Shown here: positions 1-5,395 of the stretch, piece by piece
Numbering within the stretch: the first letter of the stretch is position 1
Layout of the letters: each line of letters starts with the position of its first letter
NCBI RefSeq assembly: GCF_020829685.1
Contig: NZ_JAIVFR010000036.1
Coordinates: 1 to 15,599, forward strand
Reading direction: 5' to 3'
From: Nostoc sp. CHAB 5715
Lineage (GTDB): Bacteria > Cyanobacteriota > Cyanobacteriia > Cyanobacteriales > Nostocaceae
DNA: 15,599 nt
The notes under the pieces: model-generated
Seen by the model: the letters and a program-made list of their open reading frames with translations, nothing else
The model's database searches: none
What the model was told of the DNA's origin: nothing
Translations under genes and position numbers: made by a program

Positions 1-298
1 TTAATTTTTCACGAAAAATCTTGAGTGTTTCTTGAACTTTTGCTGCTGACGTAATAATATGTTCGTTATTTTTATGTTTAATGTTTTCTACTGTATATTC
101 ACTTAATTCTTTTTTGGACTTGGCAATTACTAAAACCACAACTACATGAGTCGGAAGTATTCGTTGTCGTTGCCCAACAGAAGAAGTACTGATAATTGCG
201 TTCGTTATTGTTTGAGATGGAATTACTTCATCCATTGCCAGAAGTAATTGGCTTGGGGTAATGCAGGGCTGTTGAACCTCAAAATTAACAAGTGACAT
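1..298 (-). pseudogene. IS4-type transposase N-terminal fragment (runs off left edge)
   Basis: A minus-strand frame opens with ATG at 298-296 and stays open for 99 codons to the window edge. Residues 1-59 read like the N-terminal domain of IS4-family transposases. They include an ITPSQLLLAMDEVIP stretch and the hallmark QRQRILPTHVVVVLVIA before the point where the family normally continues with a hydrophobic 'MSLW'-type segment. Here the reading instead switches to a Lys/Glu-rich, unrelated tail (KSKKELSEYTVENIK...), so the conserved DDE catalytic core is not joined on in the visible part. I read this as a remnant or fusion rather than a working transposase. No Shine-Dalgarno sequence is obvious. 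The family assignment comes from remembered motif similarity. What follows beyond position 1 is unknown. Confidence 0.5.
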
Positions 299-358
299 TA
301 ACAAGACGGTACTTACGTTTAATTTTGGCTGTAAAATAATATAAACTAAATTCGGGCT

Positions 359-383
359 TGTTCGCGTAAATTATACGCGAACA
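359..383. repeat. Lox-like palindrome A (TGTTCGCG-N9-CGCGAACA)
   Basis: A 25-bp site with perfect 8-bp arms around a 9-bp spacer; the arms extend to 10 bp (TGTTCGCGTA/TACGCGAACA) around AATTA. It lies 40 bp upstream of the 124-aa gene. Site B at 811-835, read on the minus strand, shares the asymmetric half TGTTCGCGTAAA and the other arm CGCGAACA with this site. The geometry (two inverted arms, short asymmetric centre) is that of a tyrosine-recombinase core site. An operator is the alternative. Confidence 0.6.
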
Positions 384-423
384 GTGCAACCCCCTTAATT
401 ACCATACGCACGAGAAATGCCAG

Positions 424-798
424 ATGGTTGATTCTGACATTATTTCTAGAGCTGAACTCATACAACAAGCTATTGCTACCTTACAACTCTCTATTCAACA
501 AATTCAGGCTTCAGGGGAAGTAGCGCCACCTGGTTGTTGTGTTTTACGTTACCAAGCACGCGGAAAAAAACAAGCTTATTGGTACTATAAATTACACGCT
601 ACCAAACCAATTTTTTCCACAACTCAACCCAACAAATTGAGCAAATATAAGCATTTGGGTAAGGCTGGAAGTCCTGCTCATATTGATGCTGTCCTCTCTG
701 TGGCTAGAAGAACTCAAATCGATCACTTAACTTCCTGCATCGACTCTCTTCGTCAAAATTGGGTGGACTTGTACGATAGCCTCAAAGAGAAAAAGTAA
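424..798 (+). CDS. Small protein of unknown function between two lox-like sites
   Basis: A 124-aa protein with an N-terminal helix (about residues 5-30, Gln/Ile/Leu rich), a central basic and aromatic segment (CCVLRYQARGKKQAYWYYKL, about 38-57), a KYKHLGKAGSPAHIDAV stretch (about 74-90) and a C-terminal helix. The layout (small Tyr/Lys-rich core and then a helix) recalls DUF6788-type small proteins that sit next to transposases and recombinases. I cannot confirm that. No membrane segment or signal peptide is present. ATG 424 is the first start in the frame and has only a weak purine stretch upstream. The gene fills almost the whole space between the two inverted palindromes. This suggests it is cargo or an accessory gene of a recombinase-moved element whose recombinase is absent here. 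Confidence 0.6.
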   Translation: MVDSDIISRAELIQQAIATLQLSIQQIQASGEVAPPGCCVLRYQARGKKQAYWYYKLHATKPIFSTTQPNKLSKYKHLGKAGSPAHIDAVLSVARRTQIDHLTSCIDSLRQNWVDLYDSLKEKK

Positions 799-807
799 GT
801 CCAATCC

Positions 808-838
808 TTTTGTTCGCGGATGTTTTACGCGAACAAAA
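808..838. repeat. Lox-like palindrome B, inverted relative to A
   Basis: TTTTGTTCGCG and CGCGAACAAAA form perfect 11-bp arms around a 9-bp spacer (819-827). The 25-bp core 811-835 read on the minus strand is TGTTCGCGTAAA-N5-CGCGAACA, the same asymmetric pattern as site A. The hairpin is followed by TTTTC, so it could also act as a terminator for the 124-aa gene, which ends 9 bp upstream. Confidence 0.6.
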
Positions 839-865
839 TTTTCTTTGTTTTACCTCTACTTCTCC

Positions 866-1030
866 TTAACCGAGCAGTATTGGGTCGAGTTGTTGTCTTT
901 CCGTCTTGGTTATTCCTGGTAAGTTATCTTGCCACTCTCTAAAAAATTGGTCATCCTCAACCAATTGCAGTCCAAAGCTGTTCTCTAAGTCAAGCAGGGT
1001 AATTTCTTTAGCCTGTATTGTTTGAACCAT
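866..1030 (-). pseudogene. N-terminal remnant of a cyanobacterial restriction-endonuclease-like protein
   Basis: A 54-codon minus-strand frame (ATG 1030-1028, TAA 868-866) encodes MVQTIQAKEITLLDLENSFG followed by LQLVEDDQFFREWQDNLPGIT. I recognise this start from a widespread cyanobacterial family, often annotated 'type I restriction endonuclease subunit R' or a predicted endonuclease. Its members are roughly 200 residues and go on with a conserved LDRVK... segment and a nuclease-like core. Here the frame stops at codon 55, just after the ERQQLDP position, so the nuclease core is missing. The break lies 28 bp from palindrome B, which suggests that arrival or rearrangement of the neighbouring element cut the gene. 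Recognition rests on memory of the family. Confidence 0.5.
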
Positions 1031-1132
1031 AATCCCAAAATATTTTAGTAACTGATAGTGAAAGTAAATGTGCTTTTAGGCGAAACTAGAGAAGGTAGCA
1101 CAAAAAGTAAAACCACGCTTGGACGAACAAAA

Positions 1133-1360
1133 ATGAAATCAACAGACGAAAGAGAAGAGTTAATTAAAGATATCAACGTATTGTTACATCAAGCTTATGA
1201 CAGTACTTTAGATGAAATTTACGCCCTCTTAAAAAGAATCGATGATGTAGAGGACGAAGAAGACTTAAAAACCATTAAATAAGCTAGGGAAGATATACGC
1301 ATTAATGGCACTGTGTCTTGGGATGAAATTCAAAACGAAATAAACAAGGATGTTGCGTGA
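1133..1360 (+). pseudogene. Type II antitoxin with premature stop
   Basis: The frame from ATG 1133 encodes an acidic helical protein (MKSTDEREELIKDINVLLHQ...DDVEDEEDLKTIK) and meets TAA at 1280-1282. The same frame continues directly after the stop with AREDIRINGTVSWDEIQNEI to a TGA at 1358-1360. An 'AREDIxxNGTVSWDE' tail is typical of small cyanobacterial antitoxins paired with RelE/ParE toxins, and 75 residues is a normal length for them. The simplest reading is that a single-codon change (for example GAA or CAA to TAA) split one gene. A GTG at 1058 would add 25 N-terminal residues but has no better support. A toxin-like frame begins in the last 4 bp (GTGA overlap). Confidence 0.55.
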
Positions 1361-1410
1361 GTTACAAAGTTAAATTTTCAAATCGCCTTTACATTATGCC
1401 CGTTTCATGA
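1357..1410 (+). pseudogene. Truncated RelE/ParE-like toxin start
   Basis: GTG at 1357 overlaps the antitoxin's final TGA by 4 bp, the usual coupling in type II toxin-antitoxin operons. It reads VSYKVKFSNRLYIMPVS before TGA at 1408-1410. The first ten residues resemble the first beta strand of RelE/ParE toxins (M-x-Y-x-V-x-F-S). The frame then derails into stops, 7 bp before a dispersed Nostoc-type repeat (1417-1449). Only 17 codons remain, so the family call is tentative. It could not be an active toxin. Confidence 0.35.
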
Positions 1411-1416
1411 CATTGT

Positions 1417-1449
1417 GTAGGCGTAGGCGTAGCCCGCCGCAGGCATCGC
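1417..1449. repeat. Dispersed GTAGGC/GCCCGCCGC repeat
   Basis: GTAGGC occurs twice in tandem, followed by GTAGCCCGCCGCAGGCATCGC. Repeats of this composition are scattered through Nostoc genomes. It sits exactly where the truncated toxin reading ends and may mark the break. Confidence 0.5.
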
Positions 1450-1516
1450 TAGTCAAATCTCTTGATACGCTGAAATAAGAGTTTAGAAAAACTAATCCAG
1501 TTTTCCGGTAACAACG

Positions 1517-1771
1517 ATGCCAAAACTGACACTGAGCGATGAACAAGTAATTGAATTAGTCAAGCAGCTACCTCCAGAGAGTAAACGAGTAGTATTATTA
1601 GCCCTAGCAAAGGAAAGTGAGCAAGACCGCGATTCTCGTATGGAGTATGCCCAAAACCAATTACGAAGCTTGTGTGCTGAACGTGGTTTAGATTGGGATA
1701 CTATGTCAGAAGATCAACGTGAGTCATTTATAGATGACTTGGTGCATGAGGACAGACAGTGCTACCAGTAG
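1517..1771 (+). CDS. Antitoxin partner of PIN toxin
   Basis: An 84-aa acidic, helical protein beginning MPKLTLSDEQVIELVKQLPP. This start and its length match small proteins encoded directly upstream of COG1569-type PIN toxins in cyanobacteria. Residues 1-30 suggest a short DNA-binding or dimerisation module. The rest (ESEQDRDSRMEYAQNQLRSL, then RGLDWDTMSEDQRESFIDDL) is a charged helical tail that could wrap the toxin. It overlaps the toxin start by 13 bp, which implies translational coupling. The ATG at 1517 is the first start in the frame and its Shine-Dalgarno is weak. Autorepression of the operon would be usual for the class but is not visible here. Confidence 0.65.
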   Translation: MPKLTLSDEQVIELVKQLPPESKRVVLLALAKESEQDRDSRMEYAQNQLRSLCAERGLDWDTMSEDQRESFIDDLVHEDRQCYQ

Positions 1772-2172
1772 TAGTGTTTGATACAAATGTTTTACTATCT
1801 GCTATTGGCTGGAAAGGTAGTCCTTATCACTGTATTGATTTGGCACGCCAAGGCCGGGTAAAAGGTTTAATCTGTCCAGAAATACTTGATGAACTGACCG
1901 AAAAATTAGAACAGAAGTTGAAATTTACGCCTATTCAAGTAATTGAGACAATAGCTGATTTGCTTAGTTTTCTACGCCTAATCACAATTGCCAACACTTT
2001 AAATTTTCTCACTACTGACCCAAACGATAACATGGTACTAGAATGCGCCATTGTTGGGAATGCAACTCACATTGTTACAGGCGACAAGCGGCATTTGTTA
2101 CCTCTGGGCAGTTATCAAGGTATTGCAATTGTTAGTGCTAGAGATTTTCTGACTTTGGTTATACCTGAATAA
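1759..2172 (+). CDS. PIN-domain toxin (COG1569 type)
   Basis: A 137-aa PIN-domain protein, in this family a Mg2+-dependent ribonuclease toxin. The expected acidic residues are present: D8 in the opening VVVFDTNVLLSAI, E45 in EILDELTEKL, D87/D90 with E95 in TTDPNDNMVLECA, and D109 in VTGDKRHLL. The SP pair after the first strand and the closing AHIV-TGD-HLL pattern fit the COG1569 'putative toxin, PIN family' branch. The start is GTG 1759: an in-frame TGA sits at 1747-1749 and a GAGG ribosome-binding site at 1748-1751 has good spacing. The module is complete, unlike the wrecked one just upstream. Confidence 0.8.
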   Translation: MLPVVVFDTNVLLSAIGWKGSPYHCIDLARQGRVKGLICPEILDELTEKLEQKLKFTPIQVIETIADLLSFLRLITIANTLNFLTTDPNDNMVLECAIVGNATHIVTGDKRHLLPLGSYQGIAIVSARDFLTLVIPE

Positions 2173-2227
2173 TCAAGTCAACTTAACACTGAGGTTGAAA
2201 ACTCTGCACATCCCCTGCACTGCGTTG

Positions 2228-2473
2228 TTAGGCTGTGGGTAATTGATCGTAAGATTCCGGTTCAATATCTGGTACTTTCGCTAAAACTGCGTCGTATTTT
2301 TCTCGATTACCTCGCTTTGCTAACTCCCCTAGATAAATTTCAGTTGTTAGTGCAGCGATTTTCTCTGCAACTGCTGTCGCCACAAACTGGTCGATAGAAA
2401 TGCCGTCTTGTTTGGCAAGTTCCTGCAAACTTTTGTACAAAGAGTCAGGAAGCTGGACGCTCAGGTTGCTCAT
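2228..2473 (-). CDS. Ribbon-helix-helix antitoxin-like protein (orphan)
   Basis: An 81-aa protein. MSNLSVQLPDSLYKSLQELA and the following KQDGISIDQFVATAVAEKIAAL form the beta strand plus two helices of a ribbon-helix-helix DNA-binding domain, as in CopG antitoxins and the C-terminal half of HicB. The tail (LAKRGNREKYDAVLAKVPDIEPESYDQLP) is the typical flexible part that would bind a toxin. No toxin frame lies within the 55 bp downstream (2173-2227) or directly upstream, so the gene is an orphan here. It may regulate itself or neutralise a toxin encoded elsewhere. A HIP1 octamer (2486-2493) lies in its upstream region. Confidence 0.65.
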   Translation of the reverse strand: MSNLSVQLPDSLYKSLQELAKQDGISIDQFVATAVAEKIAALTTEIYLGELAKRGNREKYDAVLAKVPDIEPESYDQLPTA

Positions 2474-2609
2474 GACAAATCGTAGGCGATCGCTTAATTT
2501 GAAACTCTTACAAATACTTGGCTAAAGCTGAATGCCGAGTATTAATGGAACACACTTGAGAAGATATTATTAAGCTTTCTCATTAAAATGTCAAGATTTC
2601 GCTAATTTT

Positions 2610-3266
2610 TCAGCAAAACTTAGCATTAAATATCGTCGCTTCCCTTAAATTCTCAGGCTGTGCTTCTAAACTCTTGTCACCAAAATGCTTATCCATCAAC
2701 GCCGGAACCTGTGTAGCTTGAATTCGGCTATGGCGCGTTTTATCTGGCATAACTAAGTTTGGCCCCACTTTACAGTTCTTCATACAACCAGTGCCCTTGA
2801 TTGTAACTTGGTCTTCTAAACCGCGATCGCTTAAAGCCGCCTCCAACGCCTGACAAACTGCTTTACCACCGCGTTTCATACAATCAGACTTTTGACACAC
2901 CAGAATTGTGGCTTTAGTCTTAGCTGGTTTTACCTTGACATTATCAATAGATAGGGGTTCTTGTGGTGCAGCGATGGTTTGAACTGTCGCCATTTCAGAA
3001 CGCGCCGCCATCACACGTTCAGCTTTCAGTGTAACTTTGTCTTTTTTTATATCGTATTCTTTATAACCAACAACTTGCAGCCAAGTCCCTGGTGGTAAGC
3101 GCAAGTCAAAAGCAGCCCGTAAATGTTTAGCGAGTTTAATATAAGACTCACCCTCATGAGTCCCCAGCATTAAGCCTTTCAGCTTATAGCCATCTTTAAT
3201 AACAAAATCTATAAATCTGCCCTCAAGGCAAAACTGCGATACTTCCATACTGTGAGATGCACCCAT
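2610..3266 (-). CDS. [2Fe-2S] thioredoxin-like ferredoxin domain protein
   Basis: A 218-aa protein. Residues 13-90 are a strand-rich N-terminal module (GRFIDFVIKDGYKLKGLMLG, LPPGTWLQVVGYKEYD) that could be OB-fold-like; that is inference. Residues about 119-195 are a thioredoxin-like [2Fe-2S] ferredoxin domain of the NuoE/HoxE type. C124 and C129 (CQKSDC) pair with C161 and C165 (GCMKNC), and VGPNLVM follows. It is probably a soluble electron carrier with an unknown partner. A 23-residue C-terminal extension ends in Cys218. ATG 3266 is favoured by a strong AAGGAGG at 3274-3280; M7 is the only near alternative. No oxidoreductase subunit lies nearby. Confidence 0.8.
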   Translation of the reverse strand: MGASHSMEVSQFCLEGRFIDFVIKDGYKLKGLMLGTHEGESYIKLAKHLRAAFDLRLPPGTWLQVVGYKEYDIKKDKVTLKAERVMAARSEMATVQTIAAPQEPLSIDNVKVKPAKTKATILVCQKSDCMKRGGKAVCQALEAALSDRGLEDQVTIKGTGCMKNCKVGPNLVMPDKTRHSRIQATQVPALMDKHFGDKSLEAQPENLREATIFNAKFC

Positions 3267-3326
3267 TTTTTAACCTCCTTTTAATTAATACAAGCTATCA
3301 AGCGAGATATTCTCAGCAGCTAAAAA

Positions 3327-3599
3327 TTAGAACTGTTGGTAACGACTTTTCCAGCAGCGCTCAAGAGTCCAAATCTGGTCTTGACGGGAGGCTGTTAATC
3401 GCCGTATCACACTCCAAAGTTGAACAACGGTCATAGGAGAGCCAATTTCAACTTTCAAAGGCTGGTTAGCCGTACAACTACAGGGAATGTCTAACTCCTT
3501 TAGGCGTTGATAGACTTGCCAGCGGTCTGCCCAATTCACCTCTACAAGGTGGTTGCTTTCTATTTCTGAACTAAACGATTTCAAGAGAATTGCCCTCAA
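3327..3599 (-). CDS. Conserved cyanobacterial small protein, function unknown
   Basis: About 90 aa: a hydrophilic N-terminus, VEVNWADRWQVYQRLKELDIPC, CSCTANQPLKVEI, then VVQLWSVIRRLTASRQDQIWTLERCW. I recall close relatives in other cyanobacteria annotated as hypothetical, usually with the same IPCxC...QP and LWSV-R-LTASRQ motifs. The aromatic and Cys residues suggest a compact folded domain, and no membrane segment is present. There is no ATG in the N-terminal part. TTG at 3599 is one start option, and a second TTG five codons later (3584) lies 9 bp after a GAGGG sequence, so the N-terminus is uncertain. It lies on the same strand 60 bp upstream of the ferredoxin gene and may share its transcript. 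Confidence 0.6.
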   Translation of the reverse strand: MRAILLKSFSSEIESNHLVEVNWADRWQVYQRLKELDIPCSCTANQPLKVEIGSPMTVVQLWSVIRRLTASRQDQIWTLERCWKSRYQQF

Positions 3600-3750
3600 A
3601 GTGCAACAAACTTGCAGTAACTACCGCGATTTAACTCTTTGCTTTTTGAAAGTCTGAGGAGTTTAACCTCTTAAAACCAGCATACCTTAAGTGCAAACAA
3701 TTCTCAGTAATTTTGGAAAATAAATCAAATGTTTGCAGCCATCCCATATT

Positions 3751-3858
3751 GAGAGGGGCAGGGGAGAAGGAAAAGAGGAATTGGGGCAGGGTGCGCTTTG
3801 CTGGGGAGAAGTTTCCCCTTTTCCCCCTGCTCCCTTGCTTCTTCACCACTCCCCGCTC
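3751..3858. repeat. Low-complexity GGGGAGAAG / CCCCTGCTCCC block
   Basis: Purine-rich GAGGGGCAGGGGAGAAGG is followed by its pyrimidine-rich counterpart (TTTCCCCTTTTCCCCCTGCTC). The two halves can fold on each other. This is common Nostoc intergenic filler. The open frames crossing it have repeat-derived composition and I do not call them genes. With the hairpin block after it, it fills 3600-4200. Confidence 0.6.
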
Positions 3859-3905
3859 ATCTTAGGAAGTATGCACATTTAAAATTAAATGTCAATAGTA
3901 ATGAT

Positions 3906-4060
3906 AAAAAACTCCATCCCCTTGTGGGTGGAGTTTTTGGGCATGGGGAATCGGGCATGGGGCATGGGGAAGAAGTTACCAATGCCCAATGCCCAATGCC
4001 CAAAGCGGCGGGGCGGCTATCCCTCTCCACCCACGAGGGGATGGAGTTTCCCGCCGCTTT
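3906..4060. repeat. Composite hairpin/heptamer repeat block upstream of dps
   Basis: There are three nested parts. First, 3912-3933 is a self-complementary 22-mer (CTCCATCCCC...GGGTGGAG) flanked by A5 and T5, which also makes it terminator-like. It recurs inverted at 4025-4046 with one mismatch. Second, GGGCATGGGG units (3939-3970) face TGCCCAA heptamers (3982-4001). Third, perfect 11-bp arms AAAGCGGCGGG (4002-4012) and CCCGCCGCTTT (4050-4060) enclose the second 22-mer. It looks like a mobile or replicating structured element rather than a coding region. Confidence 0.55.
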
Positions 4061-4201
4061 CAATAAATATATGCAACTTGATGAGCGTGCCATCATCCAG
4101 CCGACAATCAACTTGAGATTTTTAGTAAGCAAAAATACAAAATCTTGTGATGGCGAATTGGCTTGATCTTCTTATTAAAATGTTAATATGTTAAGAATAA
4201 G

Positions 4202-4220
4202 CAGTTAAAAGCTATAACTG
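4202..4220. promoter_or_regulatory. Inverted repeat CAGTTA-N7-TAACTG before dps
   Basis: Perfect 6-bp arms end 19 bp before the dps start codon and just upstream of its GAGAGGA ribosome-binding site (4228-4234). The position would suit an operator or a 5'-leader hairpin. No known operator consensus is recognised. Confidence 0.3.
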
Positions 4221-4239
4221 TGAAAAAGAGAGGAACACA

Positions 4240-4794
4240 ATGTCTGAAACGCAAACTTTGTTACGGAATTTTGGTCATGTATATGACAATCCTGTGTTGC
4301 TGGATCACAGCGTAACTGCTCCAGTTACAGAAGGATTCAACGTTGTATTAGCTAGCTTCCAAGCACTATACTTGCAGTACCAAAAGCATCATTTTGTAGT
4401 TGAAGGCTCAGAATTTTACTCTCTGCATGAGTTTTTTAACGAAAGCTACAACCAAGTACAAGACCACGTTCATGAAATTGGAGAACGTTTAGATGGACTG
4501 GGTGGTGTGCCAGTAGCGACCTTCAGCAAATTAGCAGAATTAACCTGTTTTGAACAAGAATCTGAAGGTGTATATTCCTCTCGCCAAATGGTGGAAAATG
4601 ACCTAGCTGCCGAACAAGCAATCATTGGCGTAATTCGTCGTCAAGCTGCTCAGGCAGAGAGTTTAGGCGATCGGGGTACACGCTATCTGTACGAAAAGAT
4701 TTTGTTGAAAACTGAGGAACGTGCATATCATTTGTCTCACTTCCTCGCCAAAGACAGTTTAACTTTAGGGTTTGTCCAAGCTGCTCAAAGCTAA
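4240..4794 (+). CDS. dps: Dps family ferritin-like protein, His-type ferroxidase centre (Dps4-like)
   Basis: A 184-aa, four-helix-bundle Dps protein expected to form a 12-mer that oxidises and stores iron and protects against peroxide. The ferroxidase region aligns without gaps to E. coli Dps numbering: H51 (HFVVEG), H63 (SLHEFF) and E82 (GERLDGLGG) are kept. The usual D67 is N67 and the usual D78 is H78 (VHEIGER). H164 and H167 in the last helix are further possible ligands. This matches the His-type ferroxidase class described from Nostoc punctiforme Dps4. There is no long basic N-terminal tail, so strong DNA binding is not expected. A good ribosome-binding site lies at 4228-4234 and a terminator follows at 4868, so it is probably monocistronic. 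Confidence 0.9.
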   Translation: MSETQTLLRNFGHVYDNPVLLDHSVTAPVTEGFNVVLASFQALYLQYQKHHFVVEGSEFYSLHEFFNESYNQVQDHVHEIGERLDGLGGVPVATFSKLAELTCFEQESEGVYSSRQMVENDLAAEQAIIGVIRRQAAQAESLGDRGTRYLYEKILLKTEERAYHLSHFLAKDSLTLGFVQAAQS

Positions 4795-4867
4795 AACTCT
4801 CATAATCTAGATTTGTCTACCTAGACTCAAAGAAAAAGTTAGCAGCACTAACTCTTAAAATATTATA

Positions 4868-4909
4868 AAAAATGGCAGAGAATGGTATTCGTATCTCTCT
4901 GCCATTTTT
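4868..4909 (+). terminator. Rho-independent terminator of dps
   Basis: AAAAATGGCAGAGA (4868-4881) pairs with TCTCTGCCATTTTT (4896-4909) and ends in a T-run. It lies 73 bp after the dps stop codon. The preceding A-tract makes it usable in both directions. Confidence 0.85.
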
Positions 4910-5141
4910 AATTTAAGTATACATATTTTCATAATATTTAACGTTGCAAATATTTAGCAATTAGATAGTTAATAAATATTTTTAGTTAAGAAATTTATTT
5001 ATATCTAATAATTAGATAGGTATATGCCAGAATAAATAACCATCTGTTGCCAAATCTAATCAAATTAAATAATAAAGATTCGCAAAAACTTTAAAAATTT
5101 TAGCATCGCAATTAAATAAAATTAGAAATACAAAATAATTA

Positions 5142-5293
5142 TTGGGCATGGGGCATTGGGCATTGGGAATTGGGAATTGGTTATTAATTCTTCTCCCTCA
5201 CTCCCTCATCTCCCCCTGCTCCCTCATCTCCCCCTGCCTCCCCTACTCCCCACTTTGTACAGACGCGATTAATCGCGTCTCTACCCACTCCCC
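5142..5293. repeat. Left repeat block of carB, with 49-bp inverted copy
   Basis: GGGCATGGGG/GGGCATT/GGGAATT heptamer-like units are followed by CTCCCTCATCTCCCCCTGC repeats. Then 5245-5293 contains the perfect 20-bp palindrome AGACGCGATTAATCGCGTCT (5261-5280). The 49 bp recur exactly, inverted, at 8668-8716. The rest of the 4795-5395 spacer holds the dps terminator, an AT-rich stretch (4910-5140) with no recognisable gene, and the carB leader. Confidence 0.85.
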
Positions 5294-5395
5294 TTTGTCA
5301 TCAAACTTAGAAAACTTAATAATAAAAAGCACGAGAGGGGGTAAAGACCCTTAAAATAATCAGGATTTGTATTCTCGTATTCCAAGGCAACTACT

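Noticed and set aside
3631..4166. Several open frames on both strands (72-122 codons)
   Set aside because: They overlap one another, translate low-complexity GGGGAGAAG and TGCCCAA repeats, lack ribosome-binding sites and show no family features.
5142..5354. 70-codon plus-strand frame before carB
   Set aside because: It is a translation of heptamer and CTCCC repeats and of the palindromic repeat, without protein-like composition.
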